From the NCBI GenBank assembly GCA_910578175.1, contig CAJTPF010000013.1, forward strand, positions 1 through 64,000: DNA of 64,000 nt. The letters run 5' to 3'. The translations under genes and the position numbers were made by a program. The notes below the pieces were generated by a model. The model made no database searches and was not told the DNA's origin. It saw only the letters and a program-made list of their open reading frames with translations. Below, in pieces: positions 50,527 to 59,766 of this stretch. Every line of letters begins with the position of its first letter. Position 1 is the stretch's first letter. Source of the stretch: an uncultured Lachnospiraceae bacterium (GTDB lineage: Bacteria > Bacillota > Clostridia > Lachnospirales > Lachnospiraceae).

Positions 50527-53487
50527 TTACTTTAAGTAAGTTCCTGCAACACCAACTTTTCCAGGTGCCGGTGTTGATGCTGTATCTAATACATAAACTC
50601 TCATGTTACCCTTAGCTGTTCTTTCAATAGATAATGTGCCGTTTGTAACATTCTTAACATCACCGGTTATCGCATCTACATATTTTCCGTTTGGAATGCC
50701 TGTAAATGTTGCTCCGTCTGTAACAGATACACATACAAAGCTGTCTACGCCTTCAGCGGCATTTGTATATCTTCTCTTGAATGCCATTTCGCCGCTAACG
50801 CCTTCTGTAGAGTACTGGCCTTTTCTCAAAGCCGGAACTGCTGCACGAATCTTATTCAGTCTCTGGATATGTAATGATAACGGATGATTTAATGTTTCAG
50901 CGATCGCTCCTGTTGCATTATTGTATTCAGCAAATCCTGTTACATTGATAGAACCTTCAATGTAATCACCGAAGTATGCTCTTCCTGTAGTAGAAAGAGG
51001 TGCATTAGGACCTACATCGATTGAAGCGCCTTTCATGAATTCAATTTCACTTCCGTAGTAGATACAAGGAATTCCTCTGAACGTAAACATCAGGTTCAGG
51101 TTTTCTGCCCATGTATCCTGAGATCTTGCAAATCTCTGATTCTCTGGTGCACAGTCAGGTGCATAGTCGTGAGAATCAACATAAGTTACATTCCATGTAG
51201 CATCATTGTAATACTTGTCTCCGCCAATTGCAGTACGGAATGCGCTTCTGGCATCTTCAAAGTTCCAGTGCATTGGGAAGTCGATTACACTTAAATCTGA
51301 ACTCATGGAATAATCAGGTGTGTGATACTCATTACCTTTCAGGAATGCATTATCACTTGTCGGCTGGGTATGTGTGCTTCTGTTGTCTTCATAATGCTGT
51401 TCTGTTAAAGCAACATTCCATGCTGCATTACTATCGCTCCATCCATAGTCTTTTGTTTCATCCCAGGTATAGAACGGTGTTGATAAGTTTGGATTATCTC
51501 TGTACCATACATTTCTGTCTCTGGAGCAAACTTCTGCAAACATGAAGAAGTTTTCTCCGCCTGCTTCCATAAACTGATCCAGGAATACTTCGTTAAATGT
51601 TAATCTTGAAATATGTTTAGCTGTATCAATTCGGAAACCATCTACACCCATGTTGATGTAATTGGTATAGCAGTCAACCAGATACTCGTAAACGATCGGA
51701 TTTTCCGTATTCAGATCCACACAGTCTCCTGCGATCTGGGCTAACTGTGAAGAATAATCATCCCAGTTAAAGTTTCCGTAGTGATGATAGATATCCTTGG
51801 AATCATGGTTCACTCCGTCGGTATTCTTCATAAGCGCCAGTCTTGCCTGATACTGCAGACCCGGTGTTAAACTGTCATAGTTAGACGGAAGATTGGATTC
51901 CGGATGGATCTTCATACATTCTACGCTTCCTAAATCACCGGACTTTTCAAACATCGGAAGAAGATTGGTTTCTCCAAAGTTTCCGGTATGATTTAATACG
52001 ATATCCTGAATAATCTTCATGTCTCTCTTATGAACTTCATCAATCAAATCCTGATATGTAACATCTGATGATTCATATCTGGAATCAACCTTGCTGAAAT
52101 CCATTGCATGATAGCCATGATAATCATAACCGCTTGCATTTTCTACTACCGGTGTAATCCAGATTGCAGTGAAACCAAGAGCCTTGATATAATCAAGTTT
52201 TTCGATCAATCCCTTGAAATCACCTCTCCATGCCGGATCGCTGTCAGGGTTTTTAGCCTGTCCGTCATCCCAGCAGTGTACATTGTTGGACTCATCACCG
52301 TCGTAAAATCTGGTTGTCATCAGGAAGTAAATGGTCTCATCACGGAAGTCTGTACGTGATACCGTGCTTGACGGTCTCTCATGTGATGTTGTCGGCTCAA
52401 CCGGTTTAGGACGTGTTGTCGTCTCTTCCTGTTTTGGTGTTGTTGTCTCTTCCTGCTTTGGTGTTGTTGTTTCTTCCTGCTTCGTTGTTGTTTCCTGCTG
52501 TGGTTTCTCCGGATTATGGTCGTACCATTTATTGTCCTTAAACCACCATTCACCGGTTGTACGGGTTAAATCAGCTGTCTGCTGGCCATTGTAGTTAAAG
52601 ATAAGATTTAACTTTGTGGTATTGGCAAATTCATAAGAATACCAGTTATCTCCCTCTTTAGCCATCTCTGTTCCCGGCCAGTCAACTGTCTTTAACGACG
52701 GGGTTGCGCTCCAGTAATAAATCTTTGCGCCTCCCCAGGTACTCTTAAAGTGTACCTTGACACCATTAAATGAAGGGGTTTCTCCTTCCGGTGCCGTTGT
52801 CTCCGAAGAGGTTTCTTCTACCGGCGGTGTCTCCGGCTCTTCCGGATTACGGTCGTACCATGTTCCGTCCACATACCACCATTCACCAGCTGTTCTGCTC
52901 AGGTCTTTTGTCTGCTGATTTGATGAACCGTTGTTGAATATGATACTTGCAGATTTTGCACCTGCGATGGTAAATCCATACCATTTATCACCTTCGCTCT
53001 TCATTGCGGTTCCCGGCCATTCTACCGGATTATTGTTGCCGCCGTTTAAGTTCCAGTAATAAATCTTAGGGCTGGTCCAGTCTGTCTTCAAATGAACAAC
53101 AATTTCATCATTGGATGGTGCTTCCGGATTATAGTCATACCACTTTCCGTCCATAAACCACCATTCGCCTTCTGTTCTGCTCAAATCAGAAGTCTGCCAG
53201 CTGGAATAGTCAAAAATCAGGTTTGCACTTGTTGCATTGCTGATGGTATATGAATACCAGTCTTTTCCTTCAGCTGACATCTGCACTCCCGGCCAATCTA
53301 CAGGATTGTTGTTAGAACCATTAACATTCCAATAGTAGATATTCGGAGTTCCTGCTTCCCACTTAAAGTGAACGGTTATTTCATTTGAACCGTAAACTTT
53401 GTCGTTCGATGACCATATGCCAAACCCTGTCAGCAGTAAAGCCACCGCGAGCAACGCCAGTAAAACTTTCTTCGTACTCGTCTTCAT
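50527..53487 (-). CDS. Secreted alpha-amylase (GH13) with three CBM26 starch-binding modules
   Basis: 986 residues. Signal peptide at 1-34 (KKVLLALLAVALLLTGFGIW). Three CBM26-like modules at about 36-119, 127-216 and 242-330, each with IYYWN or IYYWS, VDWPGT or VEWPGT, and LSRT.GEWW or LTRT.GEWW. A Thr/Glu linker with ETTTPKQE repeats spans 331-375. The GH13 domain follows, with GVDGFRIDTAKH (nucleophile Asp near 619), FMFAEVCS (acid/base Glu near 650) and YVDSHDY (Asp near 771). It should cut starch outside the cell. There is no sortase motif; the modules hold it to starch. Confidence 0.95.
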   Translation of the reverse strand: MKTSTKKVLLALLAVALLLTGFGIWSSNDKVYGSNEITVHFKWEAGTPNIYYWNVNGSNNNPVDWPGVQMSAEGKDWYSYTISNATSANLIFDYSSWQTSDLSRTEGEWWFMDGKWYDYNPEAPSNDEIVVHLKTDWTSPKIYYWNLNGGNNNPVEWPGTAMKSEGDKWYGFTIAGAKSASIIFNNGSSNQQTKDLSRTAGEWWYVDGTWYDRNPEEPETPPVEETSSETTAPEGETPSFNGVKVHFKSTWGGAKIYYWSATPSLKTVDWPGTEMAKEGDNWYSYEFANTTKLNLIFNYNGQQTADLTRTTGEWWFKDNKWYDHNPEKPQQETTTKQEETTTPKQEETTTPKQEETTTRPKPVEPTTSHERPSSTVSRTDFRDETIYFLMTTRFYDGDESNNVHCWDDGQAKNPDSDPAWRGDFKGLIEKLDYIKALGFTAIWITPVVENASGYDYHGYHAMDFSKVDSRYESSDVTYQDLIDEVHKRDMKIIQDIVLNHTGNFGETNLLPMFEKSGDLGSVECMKIHPESNLPSNYDSLTPGLQYQARLALMKNTDGVNHDSKDIYHHYGNFNWDDYSSQLAQIAGDCVDLNTENPIVYEYLVDCYTNYINMGVDGFRIDTAKHISRLTFNEVFLDQFMEAGGENFFMFAEVCSRDRNVWYRDNPNLSTPFYTWDETKDYGWSDSNAAWNVALTEQHYEDNRSTHTQPTSDNAFLKGNEYHTPDYSMSSDLSVIDFPMHWNFEDARSAFRTAIGGDKYYNDATWNVTYVDSHDYAPDCAPENQRFARSQDTWAENLNLMFTFRGIPCIYYGSEIEFMKGASIDVGPNAPLSTTGRAYFGDYIEGSINVTGFAEYNNATGAIAETLNHPLSLHIQRLNKIRAAVPALRKGQYSTEGVSGEMAFKRRYTNAAEGVDSFVCVSVTDGATFTGIPNGKYVDAITGDVKNVTNGTLSIERTAKGNMRVYVLDTASTPAPGKVGVAGTYLK

Positions 53488-53588
53488 ACTTTTTCTTCTC
53501 CTTTTTTTTATTTTTGACGCAAATAGCAGCCATATACTACAATGAAATAGTTCTGCATAGTATTATATGACTTATTTACATCCCTTGG

Positions 53589-53643
53589 CACAAATTCACA
53601 ATAATAGTACCGCCCCCAGTATAAAAATTGTGAATATTTTGTG
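53589..53643. promoter_or_regulatory. Inverted repeat in the amylase leader
   Basis: CACAAATTCACAA (53589-53601) and TTGTGAATATTTTGTG (53628-53643) pair across a 26-base loop that holds a G/C-rich run. It begins just after the transcription start of the amylase gene and could be an RNA hairpin or an operator. Confidence 0.45.
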
Positions 53644-53655
53644 TCTGTACTTAAA

Positions 53656-53684
53656 AGTATAGAGTAATTAACAAAAAATGTCAA
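53656..53684 (-). promoter_or_regulatory. Amylase promoter
   Basis: TTGACA (53679-53684), 17 bases, TATACT (53656-53661) on the - strand. The predicted leader is about 160 bases. The ATG at 53487 has AAAGGAGA upstream. Confidence 0.7.
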
Positions 53685-53807
53685 GATTTTTTAATACTTT
53701 CGTGCATTTTTTATATAAAAAAAGATAGTATTATACAATTTCAATAAACTTTTTATTAATTTAATGCTTATATCGTCAGAATACACAACTTATTTTCCCC
53801 ATTGTCT

Positions 53808-53848
53808 AAAAAAATCGCTGCCAGCTTTACACTGCAGCGATTTTTTCT
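53808..53848 (-). terminator. Terminator after the SUKH-like gene
   Basis: Arms AAATCGCTGC and GCAGCGATTT with T runs on both sides; it ends the leuC-leuD-SUKH run. Confidence 0.85.
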
Positions 53849-53872
53849 TATTCGGGAAGTTCTTTTTCGTTC

Positions 53873-54628
53873 TCAATTTTCCTTGCTGACATAAAACAGT
53901 CGTTGAAAACTCCCATAGTCAAAATACACATAGAGTTTTCCGTCATCAGTATCCAGGCAGGTTCCCACATGTCCTGATACTTTGAACTGTTTTATATCTA
54001 TATCCACATGAAAATATGCAAAAATTTCTTTAACCGATAACCGTTCTTCCGGGTCATACCACTCCAGGCGTTCATTCTCCCACGCGCTCTCGCAGATCAT
54101 TTCAAGCAGAAACTGTTCCGTGTTGTCGTTCCATTTTTTAAACTTAATGATATCATCATCACAACTTAAATAAACGGGCGGATCTTCCCTGCTATCCTGC
54201 AGATCCTCGATCAGATATCCCGTATAGGAAATGCCTTCTCTGTCAACACCTACCAAAAGATAGTTTTGGGTAATCCTGTGCCATTCTTCCTCCGGCATCT
54301 GCCATAGACTGAAATATTCATTGTCAGCATATTCCTCCTGCTCTCCATCTCTTACCGATGTTTCAAAGTCTTCCTGCAATTCTTCTAAAAATTCATGAAT
54401 CATCTGATAAGAAGTACGACATTCTTGCGGCGAACAGAACAGATTATCAAATACTGCGTTGATATCTTCCTGACCATATTTCAAAAAGAAACTGCGGTAA
54501 GCAGCCGGCAGGGCGATTCCCATGGACTGTTCCGCTACCTGGATTTCATGTTCGGTAAAACCTGAATATTCCCGATCGCAAAAATAGTCCATTAATTCCT
54601 GGAGCGTTAAATTATACTTTAATCTCAC
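53873..54628 (-). CDS. SUKH (SMI1/KNR4)-like protein
   Basis: 251 residues, acidic. Residues 20-60 (GFTEHEIQVAEQSMGIALPAAYRSFFLKYGQ) carry the core SUKH pattern in which the helix is followed by LP..YR.FL..YG. SUKH proteins are often immunity proteins against nuclease toxins, but many stand alone. No toxin is next to it; it is 16 bases downstream of leuD and has the same strand, so it shares the leu transcript. Function unknown. Confidence 0.65.
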   Translation of the reverse strand: MRLKYNLTLQELMDYFCDREYSGFTEHEIQVAEQSMGIALPAAYRSFFLKYGQEDINAVFDNLFCSPQECRTSYQMIHEFLEELQEDFETSVRDGEQEEYADNEYFSLWQMPEEEWHRITQNYLLVGVDREGISYTGYLIEDLQDSREDPPVYLSCDDDIIKFKKWNDNTEQFLLEMICESAWENERLEWYDPEERLSVKEIFAYFHVDIDIKQFKVSGHVGTCLDTDDGKLYVYFDYGSFQRLFYVSKEN

Positions 54629-54644
54629 AAATCAGCCTCCGTTT

Positions 54645-55130
54645 TTATTTATTATTGATATAATTGATCAGACCTTCCGCCCGAATGATCTTCTGCATAA
54701 ATTCCGGAAATGCCTGTCCCTGGAACTCTGTTCCTTTCGTCCGGTTATAGATCTTTCCGGAGTCAAAATCTATTTCCACTTCATCTCCTGCTTCTATACC
54801 TTTCGCCGCTTCCGGACATTCAATGATTGGCAGCCCGATATTAATGGCATTCCGGTAAAAGATTCTTGCAAACGTCTCGGCGATCACACAGCTTACACCG
54901 GAAGCCTTGATGGCGATCGGCGCATGTTCTCTGGAAGAACCGCATCCAAAATTTTTATCTGCTACTATAATATCGCCCTGTTTCACCTGTTTTGCAAAAT
55001 CCGTATCAATATCTTCCATACAATGCTTCGCCAGTTCCTGCGGATCCGGTACGTTCAGATATCTTGCCGGGATGATTACATCCGTATCCACATTGTCACC
55101 ATATTTAAAAACCTTACCTGTTGCTTTCAT
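54645..55130 (-). CDS. leuD: 3-isopropylmalate dehydratase small subunit
   Basis: 161 residues, the short LeuD form. It begins with KVFKYGDNVDTDVIIPARYL and has NFGCGSSREHAPIAIK, the substrate-binding loop. With LeuC it turns 2-isopropylmalate into 3-isopropylmalate. 35 bases downstream of leuC. Confidence 0.96.
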   Translation of the reverse strand: MKATGKVFKYGDNVDTDVIIPARYLNVPDPQELAKHCMEDIDTDFAKQVKQGDIIVADKNFGCGSSREHAPIAIKASGVSCVIAETFARIFYRNAINIGLPIIECPEAAKGIEAGDEVEIDFDSGKIYNRTKGTEFQGQAFPEFMQKIIRAEGLINYINNK

Positions 55131-55165
55131 TGATCGTATTCCTTTCTTTTCGTTATTCTTTCCTG

Positions 55166-56431
55166 TTACAATCCCAATTCTTCCGGACCGGATATTTTAC
55201 CGGTAACAGCACTTGCCGCAGCTACCGCCGGACTTGCAAGATAAACTTCGGATTCCGGGTCACCCATCCGTCCTACAAAATTCCGGTTTGTAGTGGCAAC
55301 GGCTCTCTCTCCTTTTGCAAGAATACCCATATGACCGCCGAGACAAGGACCACAGGTCGGTGTACTGACTGCCGCCCCCGCTTTTATAAATGTGGCTAAC
55401 AGGCCTTCCTCCATGGCCTGAAGATAAACGGCCTGGGTTGCCGGTATTATGATCGCCCTCACTCCTTTTGCAACCTTTCTGCCTTTCATTACCTCTGCCG
55501 CCGCTCTTAAATCCGATATTCTACCGTTTGTACAGGAACCGATGACCACCTGGTCAATGGAAATATCAAAATCTTCATCAATGGTTCTGGTGTTTTCCGG
55601 CAAATGCGGAAATGCCACCGTAGGTTTTAACTGACTTAAGTCAATGGTGTATTCCGCTTCATACTCTGCATCCTCATCCGCTTCATATATCTTATATTCC
55701 TTTTTGGAATGTTCCTTCATATATTCCACCGCCAGATCATCTACCGGGAAGATACCGTTTTTCCCACCGGCTTCAATCGCCATGTTAGTCATGGCAAAAC
55801 GGTCATCCATGGAAAGATACTGAATACCGTCTCCCGTAAACTCCATGGATTTATATAACGCTCCGTCCACACCGATCAGACCGATGATATGGAGAATGAC
55901 ATCCTTCCCACTGATCCATTTGCCCGGTTTTCCGGTCAGATGAAACTTTATGGCAGACGGTACTTTAAACCACGCCTTTCCCGTAGCCATTCCTGCAGCC
56001 ATATCCGTACTTCCCACACCGGTAGAAAATGCGCCTAAAGCGCCATAAGTACAGGTATGGGAATCTGCACCGATTACCACGTCGCCTGCTACCACCAGAC
56101 CTTTTTCTGGCAGCAGCGCATGCTCAATTCCAACTTCACCGGTTTCATAGAAATTGGTAATACTGTTGGCATATGCAAAGTCTTTGGCGCATTTACATAA
56201 TTCCGCAGATTTTATATCTTTATTCGGTGTAAAATGATCCAGAACAATGGCTATCTTATCCTTATCAAATACCCCTTCCACATTCATCTTTTTCATTTCG
56301 CCGATGGCAACCGGAGATGTTACATCATTTCCCAGTACAAGATCCAGATCGGCCTCAATCAATTGTCCGGCCGTTACTGTTTCAAGTCCGGCATGCGCGG
56401 CTAAAATCTTCTGAGTCATAGTCATTCCCAT
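55166..56431 (-). CDS. leuC: 3-isopropylmalate dehydratase large subunit
   Basis: 421 residues, the archaeal/clostridial-size LeuC. The [4Fe-4S] ligands are in VIGSCTNGR and TCGPCLGGHMG, and GADSHTCTYGALGAF is the catalytic loop. AAAGGAGG precedes the ATG at 56431. Its promoter overlaps that of the divergent LysR gene. Confidence 0.96.
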   Translation of the reverse strand: MGMTMTQKILAAHAGLETVTAGQLIEADLDLVLGNDVTSPVAIGEMKKMNVEGVFDKDKIAIVLDHFTPNKDIKSAELCKCAKDFAYANSITNFYETGEVGIEHALLPEKGLVVAGDVVIGADSHTCTYGALGAFSTGVGSTDMAAGMATGKAWFKVPSAIKFHLTGKPGKWISGKDVILHIIGLIGVDGALYKSMEFTGDGIQYLSMDDRFAMTNMAIEAGGKNGIFPVDDLAVEYMKEHSKKEYKIYEADEDAEYEAEYTIDLSQLKPTVAFPHLPENTRTIDEDFDISIDQVVIGSCTNGRISDLRAAAEVMKGRKVAKGVRAIIIPATQAVYLQAMEEGLLATFIKAGAAVSTPTCGPCLGGHMGILAKGERAVATTNRNFVGRMGDPESEVYLASPAVAAASAVTGKISGPEELGL

Positions 56432-56465
56432 GTATAAATTCCTCCTTTAAATATGTGATTCACTG

Positions 56466-56499
56466 TTGATATCATACCATTGAATCTGTTATAATGCAA
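56466..56499. promoter_or_regulatory. Overlapping divergent promoters for leuC and the LysR gene
   Basis: On the - strand TTGCAT (56494-56499), 17 bases, TATGAT (56471-56476) drives leuC. On the + strand TTGATA (56466-56471), 18 bases, TATAAT (56490-56495) drives the LysR gene. The two overlap nearly fully, so only one can be used at a time. Confidence 0.6.
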
Positions 56500-56521
56500 A
56501 TATATAATAATAATGTCAGAC

Positions 56522-56536
56522 ATAACTTCAGGTTAT
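56522..56536. promoter_or_regulatory. LysR-type operator
   Basis: ATAAC-TTCAG-GTTAT is a perfect 5-bp inverted repeat and fits the T-N11-A rule of LysR regulators. It is 23 bases upstream of the leuC -35 and about 20 bases after the LysR transcription start, as for activation of leuC with autorepression. Confidence 0.6.
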
Positions 56537-56563
56537 ATTATAGATACAGAAAAGAGGAATCTC

Positions 56564-57475
56564 ATGGAATCATATAACACCTTAACCCAATACAAAGTCT
56601 TTCATACCGTGGCTGTCCTTGGAAATATTTCAAAGGCAGCAGAAAAACTGTATATCAGTCAGCCCGCCATCAGCAAATCTTTAAAACAACTGGAAGAAAC
56701 TCTCGGTGTCCGTCTGTTTAACCGGAATTCCAGAGGCGTATCCCTCACCGAAGAAGGATCTCTTCTGTTCAAACATATCCATTCTGCATTTGAAGAAATT
56801 TCCAAAGGTGAAGACACACTGCGCCGGATCACCTCCCTGGGACTTGGTACCCTTCGGATCAGCGCCAGTTCCACTCTTTGTAAATATATTCTTCTTCCGT
56901 ATCTGAAAGGATTTATCCGTGAAAACCCACACATCAAAATAAATATAGAATGTCATTCCACTACCCGGTCCCTGGAATTACTGGAAGCCGGACAGACAGA
57001 CGTCGGTCTGGTAGGACATATTCCGTTTCACCATAAGTTTACATTCCTGTCCATCGGATATGTAAACTACATTTTCACCGCTACGGATTCCTATCTATGC
57101 AATCTCCGGACCCGGGGAATACAGACCGTTGGAGAAATTTTTGAAAATGCCAATATCATGCTGCCGGATCAGGAAAATATTTCCCGGCTTCATGTCGATA
57201 ACTTCTTAGCATCTATGGGACTGAAACCGCAAAATATATTGGAAGTCAATAATATGGAACTTCTGATCGATTTTGCAAGGATCGATTTAGGCGTTGCATG
57301 TATCATATCCGATTTCATCCGGGAGGATTTACAAAAACAGCGGCTGATGGAGATTCCGCTGCCTGCCGTCATCCCGCCCCGGGAAATCGGTTTTGCATAC
57401 GATGAAACGTCCATCTCATCCGCCGCTGTTAATAAATTTATTCAATACCTAAAAAAATACACGAAATCTCTTTAG
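56564..57475 (+). CDS. LysR-family regulator, probably of leuCD
   Basis: Start at 56564 (MESYNTLTQYKVF), with AGAGGAA upstream; the frame continues to an ATG at 56513 that would cover the operator. 303 residues with the LysR helix-turn-helix (GNISKAAEKLYISQPAISKS) and effector domain. It is divergent from leuC, with a shared operator. It may sense a leucine-pathway intermediate. Its stop codon overlaps the stop of the convergent propeller gene by three bases. Confidence 0.88.
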   Translation: MESYNTLTQYKVFHTVAVLGNISKAAEKLYISQPAISKSLKQLEETLGVRLFNRNSRGVSLTEEGSLLFKHIHSAFEEISKGEDTLRRITSLGLGTLRISASSTLCKYILLPYLKGFIRENPHIKINIECHSTTRSLELLEAGQTDVGLVGHIPFHHKFTFLSIGYVNYIFTATDSYLCNLRTRGIQTVGEIFENANIMLPDQENISRLHVDNFLASMGLKPQNILEVNNMELLIDFARIDLGVACIISDFIREDLQKQRLMEIPLPAVIPPREIGFAYDETSISSAAVNKFIQYLKKYTKSL

Positions 57476-59766
57476 TATTCCATTTCAGAGATGAGCTTAT
57501 AATCCTGGGAAATATCATATGTGTTTATTCCCCGGTCTCCCAGTATCAGATAAAACACATCATTGATGATGATACCTCTTATGTTGCTTACATCCTCCAG
57601 TTTCAGATTATATTTAAACCGTTCGTTAAATCCCTGATCTTCATCATAGGAATACACCACATAGCCAGGGATTTCATAATCCAACCAGACTTCAAACCCG
57701 ATCACATTCTTTTCCCTTGAAATCAGAATACTTTTATACTCCCAGGTATCAGTATACTGGTTTCTTTTTGCTTCCATTTTCTCCTCGGTTACATTTTTCG
57801 GATCGGAAATATCAAACATAGATAATTTATATCCGGAAGTCCAAACGCTTCCGTCCTGTTGTTCCGTATCAAATCCAATGCCAAGAAGTTTATTCTTTTC
57901 CCAGAAATGCAGATATTCAGAAAATCCCGGTACTTTTAACTCACTGAGTATCTTTGGCTTTGACGGGTTGGAAAAATCCACGGCAAACAGAGGATCAATG
58001 GATTTAAATGTTACAAAATAACCGGTGTTTCCCATAAATCTTGCCGAATGTAAGTCTTCTCCCTCCGCGATTCCTTCAATCTCTCCCATAATGTTCATCG
58101 ATTCGTCCAATGTATAAACCCTGTTTTCATCTACTGTCTCAAATCTTGTTATTTTCCATTTATCCTTTTCTTTCCTTATATATATCTCTTCCCCGTATTT
58201 CTTTTCCAATTCCTGCTGTATCATCTGTTCCTGCTCATATTTCGATTCCGTTTTCTCTTCTCCGATAACAGAATCCACAAATGAGTCATCCAGCAGCCCG
58301 CTCCGTGCGGTTATGGTATATACATTTGCCACCGCTCTCAAGATTCCGTTATATTCATCCAGATAAAATGCCTTATCTATTGTTCCCTTTACTCTGGAAG
58401 AAACCTTAAATTCTACCTTTCCTGCATTATAGCAGAATTTATTGATCACCGTATCGTAAGAATAAATTTCCGTCAACGTATCCCCCTGCTCCGTCTCCGC
58501 TTTCGTCAGTTCCTGTTCCAAAATATAAATGTTTTTCTGACTGACATATATCAGGTCGCTTCCCGCTAAAATATTAAGATTGGTCAATAAATCTTCTGGT
58601 CTGTCAATCTCTAAAGCAGTAATGATCGTATACGTTTCCCCGCCGTTTTCATTTATATAAACAGAATCTGCCGAAACCTCTTCTCCATCCACGCAGGGAA
58701 GATATCTTTCACTATCCAGAATGTCGTAGTAAAAATTCGATATCACATACAGATAGCCGTCCACAACCCTGCTGGTATTTAGTTTTCCCTGCTGTGAATG
58801 TTTTGCCAGAAATTTTGGATGACTTTTATCACTGATATCAAAACTCAAAATATATACTTCATTAAGATACATCGTTGAGTCCAGCCAATACATATTATCT
58901 TCATAACCCATCTCATCCCTGAACTCCGGCTCCCATTCCCCACCGCTGTATGAGGATCTCTTCATTGCAGATATCACCAGTGTCAGTCTGTCTCCATTCA
59001 CGTACATTTCCTTGTCGTCCAAAAGAACTGCCACATCGCTGTCGCTCTCTGCTTCTAAATCTTCTTTCAGGTATTCTTCCAGCCGGATTTCGGAAACAGC
59101 TGCAGGATGACCATTTTCTGCCGCTAAAATCCGGATATTACTGCCGTTTTTGGGTGCTATATAAATATACTTACCGTCTGTCTTTACATAATCCCCTTCC
59201 GATACGCCTTCCACCTGTTCATTGGTAGCCTTGTAATAATACTCCTGATTCTGGTCATTATCCGTACCTCCGGGAAAAATTTCCGTATTACCTTCATTAT
59301 TGATCTGATCATCTTTGCCCAATGTTGACCAACCAAATCCCCATGAAGTTAAGCTATCATAATTTTTAATTTTATCATATATTTCTTCCCTGCTGGCTGC
59401 CGGAACCATACCCGCTTCCAGTGTTCCATATTCCACCTCCTCTGCCCCAGATCTTCCATTGGTCAGAGTGATACTTCCTTTATAATTGACCAGCAAAAAT
59501 ACCGATACGGCACAAACCGCTGCCGCCGTCGCAATTGCTGCTGCCTGTTTTAAAAATCTGTTTTTTTTCTTTCGAACCGGAACGATCGACATCTGCTCCC
59601 CTGACTCCTGCCGGAGCTTCTTCATCATATTCTCCGGCAGCAGACTGCCCGGAATCTCCAGTTCTTCAGATCTTTTTTTAATTTCCTTCATAATTAACTC
59701 TTCTGCCTCCTCCCAGTCCTCCGTTCTGACTTCCAAATCCGGAATCTCTATATTTCTTTTCATCAT
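57472..59766 (-). CDS. Membrane-anchored beta-propeller protein, putative anti-sigma factor
   Basis: 764 residues. A cytoplasmic N-terminus of about 70 residues with acidic helices, a membrane helix at about 72-93 (AAAIATAAAVCAVSVFLLV), then an extracellular region of about 650 residues rich in beta strands (GDYVKTDGKYIYIAPKNG, VDGYLYVISNFYYD, YFVTFKSIDPLFAVDFSNPS), the C-terminal secreted beta-propeller type (PF09826-like). Its ATG overlaps the sigma factor stop as TAATG. That coupling and topology suggest the inner part holds the sigma factor and the propeller senses an envelope signal. Confidence 0.82.
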   Translation of the reverse strand: MMKRNIEIPDLEVRTEDWEEAEELIMKEIKKRSEELEIPGSLLPENMMKKLRQESGEQMSIVPVRKKKNRFLKQAAAIATAAAVCAVSVFLLVNYKGSITLTNGRSGAEEVEYGTLEAGMVPAASREEIYDKIKNYDSLTSWGFGWSTLGKDDQINNEGNTEIFPGGTDNDQNQEYYYKATNEQVEGVSEGDYVKTDGKYIYIAPKNGSNIRILAAENGHPAAVSEIRLEEYLKEDLEAESDSDVAVLLDDKEMYVNGDRLTLVISAMKRSSYSGGEWEPEFRDEMGYEDNMYWLDSTMYLNEVYILSFDISDKSHPKFLAKHSQQGKLNTSRVVDGYLYVISNFYYDILDSERYLPCVDGEEVSADSVYINENGGETYTIITALEIDRPEDLLTNLNILAGSDLIYVSQKNIYILEQELTKAETEQGDTLTEIYSYDTVINKFCYNAGKVEFKVSSRVKGTIDKAFYLDEYNGILRAVANVYTITARSGLLDDSFVDSVIGEEKTESKYEQEQMIQQELEKKYGEEIYIRKEKDKWKITRFETVDENRVYTLDESMNIMGEIEGIAEGEDLHSARFMGNTGYFVTFKSIDPLFAVDFSNPSKPKILSELKVPGFSEYLHFWEKNKLLGIGFDTEQQDGSVWTSGYKLSMFDISDPKNVTEEKMEAKRNQYTDTWEYKSILISREKNVIGFEVWLDYEIPGYVVYSYDEDQGFNERFKYNLKLEDVSNIRGIIINDVFYLILGDRGINTYDISQDYKLISEMEY

